From Helopsaltes ochotensis (lineage: Eukaryota > Chordata > Aves > Passeriformes > Locustellidae): 64,000 nt of DNA. Made by a program: the position numbers and the translations under genes. The notes beneath the pieces are model-generated. The model had not been told where the DNA came from and did not search any database. It saw nothing but the letters and a program-made list of their open reading frames with translations. The DNA lies in the NCBI GenBank assembly GCA_013400155.1, contig VXBM01000041.1, forward strand, positions 1,817,138 through 1,881,137, read 5' to 3'. Shown here piece by piece: positions 24,201-35,420 of this stretch; positions within the stretch are counted from its first letter, which is position 1, and the number at the start of each line of letters is the position of its first letter.

Positions 24201-25079
24201 AATACCAGAAGAAAAGCAGTTGGGTAAATTACAACAACAATTCTGAGACTGGTATTAGTTTCTAAGTGCTTTAGAAAGAGGAAGTATGTGTTGTTCTGAA
24301 ACCTCTTGTTTTCTTACATTTAAGTAAAGCATCTGAAAATGAAGTGTAACTTTCTTTCAGGTAAACCTAAAACCACTCTTCACTAGTTCGATCCAAGGCA
24401 TCTTTTCTTAGTTGATCATGAGACAGAAAACAAAATTTTTTTTGCTTATATAGATTAATTCCTATTTAAATCATGAGCACAAAACCCCCACCCAAAAATA
24501 CGTGCTGCTCAAATTAGAGCTGTCATGGAGCTTCCCTATCCTGCCAGTATTCTCAAATATTTAATGCACATGAAAATATTTCCTCATATTTCCTGAGTAC
24601 CCAAATGCACAGTTACGTTCAGTTACATTTCCAAATAAACTAGCTTCATTTGCAGAAGGTGTGTAAGCCCTAAGTGGCTGAAACTCCTAATATACCAAAC
24701 CTGCTGGGCTGTTAGCATTTTTGGAAAAAAAAAAAAAGGGTCAAATCAAGTATATGGGTTATGTAGATGGCTTCTGAAATCTCTTTAAAGACCAAAATTT
24801 CTGTAGGGCACAAAATTTCAAACTTTGATTCAAGTCTAGTATATTTTCATACTTGCTCTGTGCGCTGAAATACATTAGTGGAAAGGGGTTGAAAGAAAGT
24901 TGGTTCTAAGCAAGTTACTGTATTATGTTATCTTCTCGCATTCACCAGGTCAGAAGAAAGCTTTCAGCTCATAACAAGGTGCCCCTGTTTTGATCAGCTA
25001 AGGATTTTCCACAGCCAGAAGCTGCCTTCTTCATTTACTTGTAAACTGTGGATTTAATATGAAATTGAAACTTTTTGGC
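21215..25079. other. non-coding, no feature recognised
   Basis: The stretch 21655-21800 is complex AT-rich sequence that could be constrained, with no specific motif. The part 22830-23920 is more GC-rich, with chance open frames up to 125 codons. A-runs lie near 22668 and 24726. No gene is supported. Confidence 0.5.
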
Positions 25080-25429
25080 TAAAAACTGGTACGGATCACT
25101 CAGTGCACTGGGTGAAATGTGTATTATATACACCATGGGTAACTCTTAAAGAGATTCATATCCTGTGTGGATAACTCAAGTTGATTTATTCTAATATCAT
25201 GTGTTGAATTTGTCTGGAAAATTCTTCCAGTATTTCAAACTGCAAAGGCTTTGTTGGGCGAGTAGAACATCAACACATCTAATTACAGTGTGAATATTTC
25301 CAAATTGTCGTAATGAGAATTTGTGCATCCTCAAATTTTTCAACCCAGCAGCAAGAATTGAACATATTTGCATGTTGAGAAACAAATGGGCCATTTACAA
25401 TTAGAAATATTTTCCTTGTGTTCTAGTAT

Positions 25430-25660
25430 GACTGAAAAGATCATAATAGCAGATTTGATTTTTTCATTAATTCTCTGGAGAAATTGAATCAGGTCTGACA
25501 TTGCTGCTTTTTTTTAAAAGAATTGAAATCTTTGCATCCATTTTTAATAAGATTGTAATTGACAAATCCATTGGAACATTAGTGAACATTTAAATACTAA
25601 TTAGCTAAGCCACTGCTAATCTCTCCTCAGCAGAGCTCACAGACACAAACGTCAATTAAA
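25430..25660. promoter_or_regulatory. candidate AT-rich conserved non-coding block
   Basis: AT-rich but high-complexity sequence, dense in homeodomain-type cores: TTAATT about 25468, GTAATTGAC about 25555, ACTAATTAGC about 25597. No tandem or transposon signature is present. This is a typical look for vertebrate developmental enhancers, but it rests on composition and motif density only. Confidence 0.2.
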
Positions 25661-26318
25661 CCTGAGTTTGTCCCCAAGGAAAGAAAGGTCAGAGGGTAGT
25701 GTTCAGTCAGCTGTGAGATTATGTTAAGGCACTGTTAGGAGTAATAATCTCTAAAAAAAAAAAAAAGAAAAAAAGTAAAGAAAACAAAGCTAAATTTTCT
25801 TTTACTCTTTTTTTCTTTTTAAATAATTGCATTAAGTGTAGGGTTGAGAGGGGAGAAACAAGGGAAGAATTACAAGAATTGAATCAACAACAGTTGCCTC
25901 TTTAGCAACAAACCAAACAGCCATCAATCCATTACCTTAGGAGTTAGGAGACAGCTCATTCCCTGCTTACAGTTGAATCATTGAATATCTCAGGCAAACT
26001 CCTTTTAGTTTCCACCAGGTTAAGATTCAGGTTTTTATTTACAACCGAGCTGCTGAGAAGTGTTTAAATTTGAGTTAGTTTTCTTTTTTTTTCCTCTTCT
26101 AAAAATGCCCCCAACCTTCCCCAAAGAAAATCACACTTGAAGGCCTCACATCCCTCCATCCTTCCTAAGACCTGTGGATCTATTTGCTGTGACTAACAAA
26201 CACTAACAAATTAAGTGGTGTGTGCTCACCACACTCTTCCAGTTTGCTTCCTTTTGCTTTTCAGAGCACTTTTCCAGTTCTACAATTAGAAGGTGGATGG
26301 CTTTGACTATACAAACCA
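25661..26318. other. non-coding; A- and T-rich patches
   Basis: There is a 14-nt A run near 25754 followed by imperfect A-rich sequence. No gene or transposon is recognised. Confidence 0.55.
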
Positions 26319-26525
26319 TCCATTAAAGTCAAGGGACTTCTCCTGCACTTTGGATTACACAGCTCCTCAAGTACTTCCGTAGACTGAAGCTGTAACTCAT
26401 TAGAACTGGCAGCACAGGCCTATGTTTAAGTATATGCTGCAGTGTTTCCACAGATCATTTATTTATTTTGCATTGATGGCCTTCAGCACCTGTTTAAAGT
26501 TAAGCACTTGCTTCCTCAAAAAGGG
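26319..26525. repeat. probable second copy of the old amniote repeat
   Basis: 'cattaaagtcaagggacttc' with 'tcctgcac' near 26331-26348, and 'cagcacctgtttaaagttaa' with 'gcact' ending at 26508, resemble the same family as 2244-2371. The exact 13-mer TTAAAGTTAAGCA is shared. The two parts are separated by more diverged sequence. Confidence 0.4.
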
Positions 26526-27191
26526 ACTCAAATACCTTCTTCTTAAGTTATACCCAGTCTCCCTTCTTCCCCACAGAATATTCCAAGGCGAGTCAGTGTA
26601 AAGAGCTGCTTTGGAGACAGCTCTACTGATAATGCAAAATTATCCCCTTCAAATGAGGAGGTAAAGCACATGAAGGACAGTTCCTGAGCCCAGCTCCTGT
26701 TGTGAGAAGTGTGTAGATTAACAGCTCCCTCTTATGAAGAAAGGGTTCTTGTATCAGCCTGCTTTTTCAAGACTGTATCTTTTGTATAAATTTTGTGATA
26801 GGGGATGGGCAGCCAACAGTGTGGTAGAGTTGACATTAAAGCTGGTATCAGCGCACATGGAAAGCGCAAATTGCTATGGGAAAAGTCTTGAAAAGCCAAA
26901 CACAATGAAGTTACATAGCTTGGTGAGGCCTCAGGTACAACACAGAAATTCTTCCTATTCTTGGAAAGGTTTAATGTTAGAGCATCCTAACTGTACTTAT
27001 AAAACAAAAAGAAAATCTTACAAACCATTCTTCCAAAAACAAGATTAAAACATCTCCAATATAGCTCAAAAAAAAAAAAAAATCAATGCTGCTTAGCAAG
27101 TTTTGTATGTAGTGATTTATTTGGGAGCTTTGGAGAAATCTCGGCAGAGAAAAATATTACAGCTTGCTGTCATAATTTCCTAAAGTTTAAG
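26526..27191. other. non-coding, no feature recognised
   Basis: A 104-codon open frame at 26734-27048 has no recognisable domain. A short A run lies near 27068. Confidence 0.55.
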
Positions 27192-27565
27192 TGTTCATAG
27201 ATTTGTAATGCTCCAAGCTAGGAGGCACCACTCTCTTATCCGGTCTGACCTGCTATATATCACAGGTCATTACATTTCACCAAGTCACCTTTGCATCGAG
27301 TCCAATAAATCGTGTTTAGCTAAAGACTATCTCCAGAAAGGCATCCATCTGGATGTAAAGACTTTAGGAGCCAGAGAATCCACCCTACCTCACTAGTGTA
27401 TTCCAGTGATTAGACTCACTCTAATAAAAATGTGTGTTATTTTCAGCTAGATTTGTCCAGTTTCATCTTCCAGCCACAAATTCAGGTTATGTTTTGCTTC
27501 ACTGGACAGTAAAGCACTTTGGTGTTCAGACTTCTCTTCCAATGAAGATGCCTCTCTGGAGGACA
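27192..27565 (-). mobile_element. ancient CR1 LINE 3' region (minus strand)
   Basis: The plus strand reads the reverse complement of an old amniote CR1 tail. Landmarks in order are 'gttcatagatttgtaa', 'ggtctgacctgctatatatc' with 'acaggtcattac', 'gcatcgagtccaataaatcg' and 'tgtttagctaaagactatct'. These continue with 'ccagaaaggcatccatctgg', 'gagaatccaccctacctcac', 'aaaaatgtgtgttattttca', 'atttgtccagtttcatcttc' and 'cagccac'. The consensus I recall has '...gtctgacctcctgtataacacaggccat...tctagaaaggcatccagtcttgatttgaagact...gagaatccacca...aaaatgtgtgccttatttc...gaatttgtctggcttcagcttccagccattgg...'. Its length and the number of ordered matches make this the clearest repeat in the window. Confidence 0.92.
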
Positions 27566-29989
27566 TTTATGGGGGGTAAATATGCATAAGCAGCTCTATC
27601 TCAGTGATTTCTCTCCAACCTTTGGTTCTATTTTATAGCTGTTTCTGTGCTCTCTGAGTATACACCTCACACGCAGAACTTGCTGAAACTGCAGTATTCC
27701 AGCAGTTCCAGCCACAGAGAAACTCAGAGCTCAGTAACCTCTTTATTCATGTAAGCATTACAGCAAAGAAAACTGGAGTATTGTGCAGCAATTCCCTGTT
27801 TTTCTTCGGGTCCAATATAGCCAGTATAGCCTCTTGGTTTTAAGAATACAGTCTCTTTTCTTGTGAATGAGGGCTGCATTTTTTTCTTCTAAGGTATACA
27901 AATTTGTATTTTAACTGTACCACTTTGTTTCACAGGGCTAGGCTTACCAAGTCATTCAGACCAGTTTATATCACTGCTTAGTTGTCCTGACTTTTACCAT
28001 TCAGATACTCTTTGCCTTATCTCCAGATTACGGTTAGACTTCAACTCACAGGTAAAGATGTCAAACTGCCAGGTCAAATATGTATTACCACTGAATCAAA
28101 CAAAAAAAGTCCACATTCAATTAAAATTCCTCATTTACTTACAACTCCTTCAAGGTTTAGTCCATCTCATATACGCTTTGTTAACAATGTATAATGCTGG
28201 CATGCAGAAGGTAGCGTGAAAAATACCTTCCAAAACTTCTTTTAGCAATAAAGTTTACAATTCCAGAAGAGGAGGGCATCAGCTTTGATCTAAGAACAGA
28301 TTTTAATTCTGTTCCTGTCCTTGAATATTTCACTGACAGAGCCTTGTATAAATTCATTCTTTATTTTGACTGAGCCTGATGTTTGTCTCACTGGTTTAAG
28401 TTATCCCACTTACTCTTTGTGGCTACTGACTGTCTATTAAATATGTAAATATTGGTAGTTTCACAGTGTGTCCTAGGTCTTGTGTGGTCTAAGGTTCAGA
28501 CAAGATCAGCCTAAACTCACATATTTATGGTCTGAAGATGCCTATTTTGCAACCGCTTTAACATGCAAAGAACCACATTCATGTGACCTTGCTTAAAGTA
28601 ATTTATGGGTCTTTAGCGAGAAAGATCTTAAAACGTGTTCTTTAAAAGCCAAAGGAACCAAAACCAGAGGACTTTGAAAGGAGTAAGGTGATGCTGCATG
28701 ACTAGTACCAGTCATTTACCTTTATCCTTCAGTCATTTCACACGAGAGATGGCTACTGACTAAATGCAACTGTGTTTATACCTGAAGATGTTATTTGTAC
28801 TCCAGAGATTGTATGTTCAAAAAATCATATTAACTTCATTTAAATGTAAATCCCCTGTGGGCTTTTTCCAGGCCAGGGAGATACATGCACATGCCAAAAT
28901 GTTTATTTTGCCAGTCATTCTGACACTGGCAGCCCTGAGTGGTGGAGTCACAGCCAACTTATCAACTCTTCTTCCTCTTAAACCCCACATGCTTGCAGGG
29001 AGTGTGTCCATGTCCCCCATCCCTCCCTATCCCATATGGCTGACTGTTACCCCTGCCTGTATTTGTTTGGTTCCAGGCCTTTTCCTTACAATTATCATGT
29101 TCCATTTCCAGTCAGAGTCACGGTCTCCAAAAGTGATAGAGCTGTAATTCTAACATGTCAAAATCGTTACACAAGCAGAAATCTCCTTGTCCCCAGTGAC
29201 TTCCCCTCCAGCATGGACAATGTTTTACAATAAAGCCTACATTTGCTCCAAACCTAAAATGATGCAGATGCATTTTATACAGTACAAGAAATAGGACAGC
29301 TGTAAGCATTGCACAAAAACCCTGACTTCAACTGTAATCTTCAGATAACTCCTGCTATGTAATATGCTCAGCACCAGGGGAAATATCAAACGATGTTTCC
29401 AAATAATACTTTCACATAAAAACTTGTTAAATGGCAGACCAAATCCTCAGCTGGCCTGCATCACTGAAACCACAGGGGTTTATCTCACCAGGAATCTGGT
29501 TCAGCATCATGTACATAGAATTAATGTGGCTTTGCTTGCCACTAACAAGTAAGGAAATAAAAATAAAGTCCATAGGGTTACAGCAAAGAGGCTGGGGATT
29601 TACCTGAAGCATGCATTGATCTTTTAGCTGGTAAAAAAACGGGGCCTGAGATGATGGACTCAGTGTAGAAACATAGATTGATAAGATACCTAATCTGCAG
29701 CATGTCTTTCATCCTGCAGTGTTTTCCAAACATTCTTGTCACAGCTTGCTTTTCCTGATAGCTCCCCAGGTATGTGATCATCCTGTTTCTCAGAGGTCCA
29801 GGCTGCATTTCAGCATGGCTGGCTACAAATGCCCACGGGGGTCTTCAGCTGGGTATCAGGGCTGCAGCAGGAGCTCTCATACATTTCCTAGGTGCATATA
29901 TTTCCGAATCCACTAACTTTCAGTGCTTTGTCGGGCAAGATGACCCAGACCACTCAACTTCAGGCACCAGGAGCTGCCAGTTTGAAGAG
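27566..29989. other. non-coding, no feature recognised
   Basis: An open frame at 28764-29147 contains a signal-peptide-like hydrophobic stretch but has no family match or supporting exon structure. No gene is supported. Confidence 0.5.
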
Positions 29990-30064
29990 CAAACTTCTCT
30001 AAGAAGTTTGGAGAAGGAGGAAGCCCAAGGAAGCGGAAGCCCAAGGACCAGCAGTCCCTGCTGG
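29990..30064. repeat. two small perfect hairpins around a 16-bp tandem duplication
   Basis: Hairpin 1 is CAAACTTCT (29990-29998), loop CTA, AGAAGTTTG (30002-30010). The 16-bp unit GGAAGCCCAAGGAAGC (30019-30034) is followed by a second copy starting at 30035 that is identical for its first 13 bases. Hairpin 2 is CCAGCAG (30048-30054), loop TCC, CTGCTGG (30058-30064). No function is assigned. Confidence 0.85.
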
Positions 30065-33000
30065 ACCCCTCCATGGGCAGTGGGAGAGTGGCATGGGCAG
30101 TAAGGTACACGACAGTTCCTGGCATCAAGGCCTGGGCTACTCTAGAAAGGCAGCTCTTGCTCTCTCAGTAAAACCTGGCACATCAGACATAGTAGATGCT
30201 TGTGCAGAGGCAGGGCTCTGCCCTCTGCAGAAAGCACCCTCATCATCAGCCATGCCCTCCTAACAGTGCAACCAACGTGTATTCCATGACACAAGAGGGA
30301 CTGAGTGCCCCAAAGAGGCTGTGGGTTTTTCCTGGCTGGGCAGCACCCATACATCTTCAAAAACATAAATCAAGGTGCTTTGTATAGTCCTAACTTCTCA
30401 TTTCTGGCACTCAGTATTCCAACAGAGCCAAGACAGCATCATTATATTTTGAATATTTGTACAATATACTAAGAACAAAACAAATAGGGGGTTGGTGTGA
30501 CTGCAGCTGAATTTAGAGTTGGAATTTGGACAACTACCACCACTCCTTTTCTCCTGCTGTCCCTCCTTCCACCTCATTCCTGTCTGACCTTTGTTACTGC
30601 CCCCAACAACTCTTCAAGGAATGAAGCCAGTGAGTCCAGTGCATCAGCCCCACAGTCTTCAACCAAAGCCAGAGGAGCCCTCTTCCTCAATGAGGAGGAT
30701 GTCAGGCACAGGTAGCTCCAGCCCTTCCATAAAGCCCTGATAATGCCAGGGCCACATGCTGCCTTTCCTCTGCAGAGGGAGCAAAGCATGACTGCTGTAG
30801 GACCCACAGAAATCTCCTTTGGCACATTATTGCAGCATTAGTAAGGCTGCAGTCTGCGATTCCCACATCCTGGATAAAACTCCCTCTCTCTCCTGATTAC
30901 TGGCAACTCATACTTTCCAGAGCTGATTTATCCCAGGCCTCATAAAAATGTTTCAGAGCAGCCAAAGCATGTTGCCTTCAGAGCACACCACATTCCTTCT
31001 AGCACCAGGTATTTTAAAAGGACATATCCTCAAGGGAGGATGCCTCTCCCAGTCCAACTCCTATATACAAAAACTTCACACTTACTTTAAATCAGGTATG
31101 GTGTCAGCTGGCCTGACCTATCATTTCTGTTATTATTATTAGCACTGGTAAGGTCAAGACTTGTTTATTCTGTTCCCTGCCTCTTGCTCTGAATGAGGAA
31201 AAAATAAAAAAGAGAGGAAGGATGGGAAGAGGGAGGAAACAGCTGAGCTTCCCACAGGACTGTGGCAGGAGAGTGGCAACAGCTGGAGTAAAATTTGGAC
31301 TTTTCTAAATCTCTAAGTATGCTGTTCATTTGGCCACTTACCCTGTGGATGAGGTCACTGACTTGCTCTACATCTCCACAGATCCTCTATTCCTACCCTG
31401 CATCTTCTTTCCAGGAGCCATAGGTACTTAAGTGAGGAGCACGTCACTGTACTCGACTACAGTGCAGGTTGGCTACAGGTAGCCCAACCCATCTTTGATG
31501 AATAGATACCTTCACCACAGTGAGGCTGGCCCAGTAAGCAGGGGTCATCTGCCCATGCTCAGCCAGGACTACGATGCAGTGCTCCTAAGATCATGCTTTC
31601 CACCTCCACAAAAGGTGGAACACACAAACTGCTTGAAAGCAATGATGCCAAAAAGTTGGGTTCACCATGCACCTTGACCAACTACTTTCCCTCTGTCTAT
31701 TATCAGGATGGTTTTGGCTGCACTCTGTCTATGGTGAAACTCTGAAAAATGCACCATTATCTTTCACTGGCATTACTCTGCATAAGAAAATCATACAGAG
31801 TATGTTAAAGCAGAGCCAAGCAGCAACAAAATGCTGCAATGGCCTGTTGCACCCCAGGGGAAAACGTGCCAAGAGGCAGCAAGCCGAGGGTCACCTGGCT
31901 TCTCTGAATCCCTCCAACATTTTGTTCTGTTCTTTCAAGGATTCCACATTTTGTCTGGAGCAATGAAGTAGTGACACCAAACAACCTAAACACTCCCACA
32001 TGTAATCACAGTCCCATAACAATGAAAATGGAATATACCCAGAAAACAAAGCCCTTGAGTCCTGCCTGACATGGCTGGTGGGAAAACTGGAGAGAGCCAA
32101 TGGAAGAAGAGTAGAATACAGACCCTTGGTTCTTGTTACTTACAGTCCCAACACCCCCAGCAGAGCACTGTCACATACGCCTGCCCATTGGGGCTGACAC
32201 TCATGACAGAAGGGGCTGTGCAGACACAGAGGAAAGGGTAGACCCTGCTCCTAATACAGTTTAGATATTAGAGTTACTTATTCCTATTACTACATCTGAT
32301 TTTGAGGGGTAATGGAGACCTCTGTGACCTTTTGCTTCACTTTAATTCCTGTAGGCCTGTGTTAGTCTCACACAAATACAACTATGCATGAATTCATTTA
32401 AGTAGGAAGAGTCATCTGCTTCAAAAGACATTAGATAAAGTCATCTGAGTGTGATTAAAACCAGTGGGATTGCTCAGTGGACTTTGGTTAAAGCCCTGCT
32501 TTACAGGGTCTCTATGCTGACAGATCCGTCCGGTTTCAGCAGTGCTTTCCCCCCTGGAACAGCAGATCCCCATCATTCCTGACACCAGGCAGGACACCAC
32601 AAAAAATCAGTCAGATGTCTGCAGTATACAACATTGCCCTAGCCAAAAAAACATCCCACAGGCTTAACATAATAAGTTATTGTCTTCTTAAAAAACCAGC
32701 AGACACAGTGATCACTCTCATTAAGGAAGCAGGACACTTTTCTTCTATAAAATTCCAGCCTTCACAAATGTTGTAACTGCTCCAAAGGGAGAAGTGGAGT
32801 AGCTTGGTAGCCTGAGGACAAATTCACAGCTTCTCCCCATCGCTGTTGCCCAACTGGGGGGAAAACGAATGTGGAAGGGGCAATTTGCAATACTGAACTT
32901 AGCTTTTTCCTCTTTTTCTTCTTCAGTTTAGAGAGCACTGCTCTCACTGTGGGGCAGTGGATCAGTAGAGGGACAGCTTTCCTCCCAGAAGCTGGATCAA

Positions 33001-35059
33001 ATGCAACAGATCAGCTTACTTCCCAAGCTCATCCAAAACATCCATAGCCAAGGCCCTTGGCTCTTAAAATTCACTGCCCCTAAAAATCTTTACAGGAATT
33101 GATTTGATGGGGCTGTCTCTGAGAGTGAGTCAGATGTGTCCCTTTGTACTTATACTGAATAGCAATATGCTTCCCTACATCTGCAAGAAGCTCTAAATAG
33201 ATGTATTAACAAGCAATCTCAAAGCTGCCTGGCAGCCTAAATTGCCTTTCCTACTTTATTGTTCTATATGAAGTAGACCACAGAGACACCAGGTAGGGAA
33301 TACATGGGAGAAAAACAAGCAGAGATGCAAAGCTGGAGCTTTTTGTCACAGGGAGAAAAAGATGGCCTGAAAAACACCACATGATCCCTCTAACATTAAA
33401 ACCACCAAATTGCTTGCTGAAGAATTACACCATGACCACGCACATAAAATAATTAGCAGAGTAAGTCTTGGAGGGAGGGCCATACAGCATACAGCTATGG
33501 TAGTGAAAATCTACCCCCTTTTTCCTGCCTGTGTTCCCCCACAGCTCAACCATATACCCACGCAGTGTGTATGGTGTGCCTTGTGGGGTGAGCAGCTCCT
33601 TCACTCAGCAGGGGCTGAGACCATGGGAGGTTTGTCAGGAGAGATTTTCCCATGTCCCAAGAGGATGGAGGGACCACACATTTTTAGGAAACTGTGCCTG
33701 CCAGTGAGTATCCACCAAGACTCAGCATTACAGAGCACTTCAACAGCAAGCCAACTTTACAACCCTCAAACACAGACTGTGTCTTTCTCCCTATGTTTTC
33801 CCAGAGGTTTCTGGTGAGACTCCGACTAAATGTAAGTCTGAAGGGGCTGAACCCAAGCTTCCACCACCAGGTAATTACACTGGGTGAGAGATCCCATCAG
33901 GTAGTTTTTGTGGTGACCAAGGAAAACAAATGCACCATTGAAATCACGGAGACAAGGACCAACTTTTGATCCTTTGGCAGCTAGAAAATTTATGTATGGT
34001 GATTATTTAACATGGGATTAAAAGGGATTTCTTGTTCTACCCTCATTCAATTTATATTTTCCCCATCACTGATGTCACTGTATGACTAATTTTGTCATTT
34101 GAAGGAATGAATATATGCTAGGATGCCATGCCTTTTTCTTAATTAAACCTATAAAGCCCCAGGTAAAATAAAGATATTCAGTATGACAATATTTTACATT
34201 AATGTGTAAAATTAAAATTCTGTGATACAGAAGCACTTGTAGACCCTGAGAGTTAGAGAGCATTTGTGTTAAGTAAAAAAGGCCCCAACATATAAAAACC
34301 ACAACATGCTCACACAGGTACAGATGTTATTCTATTTCTTTATACAGCCGAAACAGTCCAACTCTCTCTAAAAGTCTGAAAGGATCACCTGCTAAGACAA
34401 ACTAACCTAATTTGTAATATAAAGACATTATATTCCTTTTGTGCATAATATAGATGGACACATCCATTCCCTTCAGCTAAGCTTCCTATTCCTTCTTAAG
34501 TCTCCTTATTTCTTGTGAATGCATTCCATACATATATATAAAAACATGTTTGATTCTGTTACAGTGTAAGCATGGACAAGTTTAATTTTAATTAAAATTT
34601 CACCATCTTTCTAATAGCAAGAGTGTCTGGGGGACATAACAGCAGTTTTGCCCTAATGGTACAGCTTCAGAGCCATTTTATCCAGTGATTACAGTGTGTT
34701 TCCTGCAGCTTCTTTAGTACATGTACTATTGGATAAACACATTGTTATTAATATTTAATCCCTTTTACTGTTGGATTTTAAACAAAAAATCAAAATCCAG
34801 GAGAGGATCAACACATGCTTTACTTACCAGAGCCATACAAGGAGTATTGGCAATGCAAAACCAACCCCCACCAGCAATCCCTTGTCCTTTTCCTTTACAG
34901 TGTTGTTCTTGGTACACAAACACTGTTGTCTTTGAGACTAAACTTTGCCCAAGAGGGTTTCGTCTCACCTAATGATCTTCCCTTCCCCTTTTCTGTGTTT
35001 TTGTTCTGTTCATTAACAACTAATCATACACAGTGTTTATAGCCTCTCAAGCACAGAAA
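30065..35059. other. non-coding, no feature recognised
   Basis: This is 5 kb of mixed sequence with chance open frames up to 135 codons (33410-33817). A 16-bp perfect palindrome, AATTTTAATTAAAATT, lies at 34584-34599 and is easily explained by AT content. No gene or repeat is recognised. Confidence 0.5.
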
Positions 35060-35420
35060 TACTTTTATTTCTGTACAAAGTCATGTACCCGGTTATCCCA
35101 GCTAGGATTTTCTGGATCTGAATGCATCAGGCTTCTGAGGTCTCATGCTTCGCAGTTGCAACAGCAATCTAACATTGAAAATGCCCTATGGGGAATGGAT
35201 GTGTTTTACTGTGGCTTTGTTTACTTGTTTATTGAACTGAGTTGGTTTAATTGTTAGCTATTCAGATTTATAAGTTACATTGATCTAAACAATTCCCTAA
35301 CCAAGCGGCAAAGAGAAACCCCGAGGCTCTGGGTTTTGGTGAGATTAGATCCGTTGTGTATTAACTCTTTTAAAGCAATCAAGTCAAAGGGCTTTCAGCA
35401 GGCTCCCCCAGAGACATTTG
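35060..35420. promoter_or_regulatory. candidate regulatory block with tandem FOX-like sites
   Basis: TGTTTAC (35218-35224) and TGTTTAT (35226-35232) form a head-to-tail pair with an 8-bp period. They sit in complex non-repetitive sequence that also holds SOX-like ATTGTT (35250-35255). Forkhead factors bind TGTTTAC/TGTTTAT-type cores; that this block is regulatory is inference. Confidence 0.22.

Noticed and set aside
24386..24394. GTTCGATCC, a match to the tRNA B box
   Set aside because: No A box at the right distance and no cloverleaf can be drawn around it.
28764..29147. 127-codon open frame with a signal-peptide-like segment after an internal Met
   Set aside because: Hydrophobic runs arise easily in T-rich DNA; there is no downstream domain, no splice structure and no family match.
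33792..33870. Possible exon between a cccag acceptor and CACCACCAG/GTAATT
   Set aside because: Weak donor, no recognisable peptide and no second exon to join; weaker than the two candidates listed.
34584..34599. 16-bp palindrome AATTTTAATTAAAATT
   Set aside because: A simple A/T palindrome of this length is expected in AT-rich DNA.
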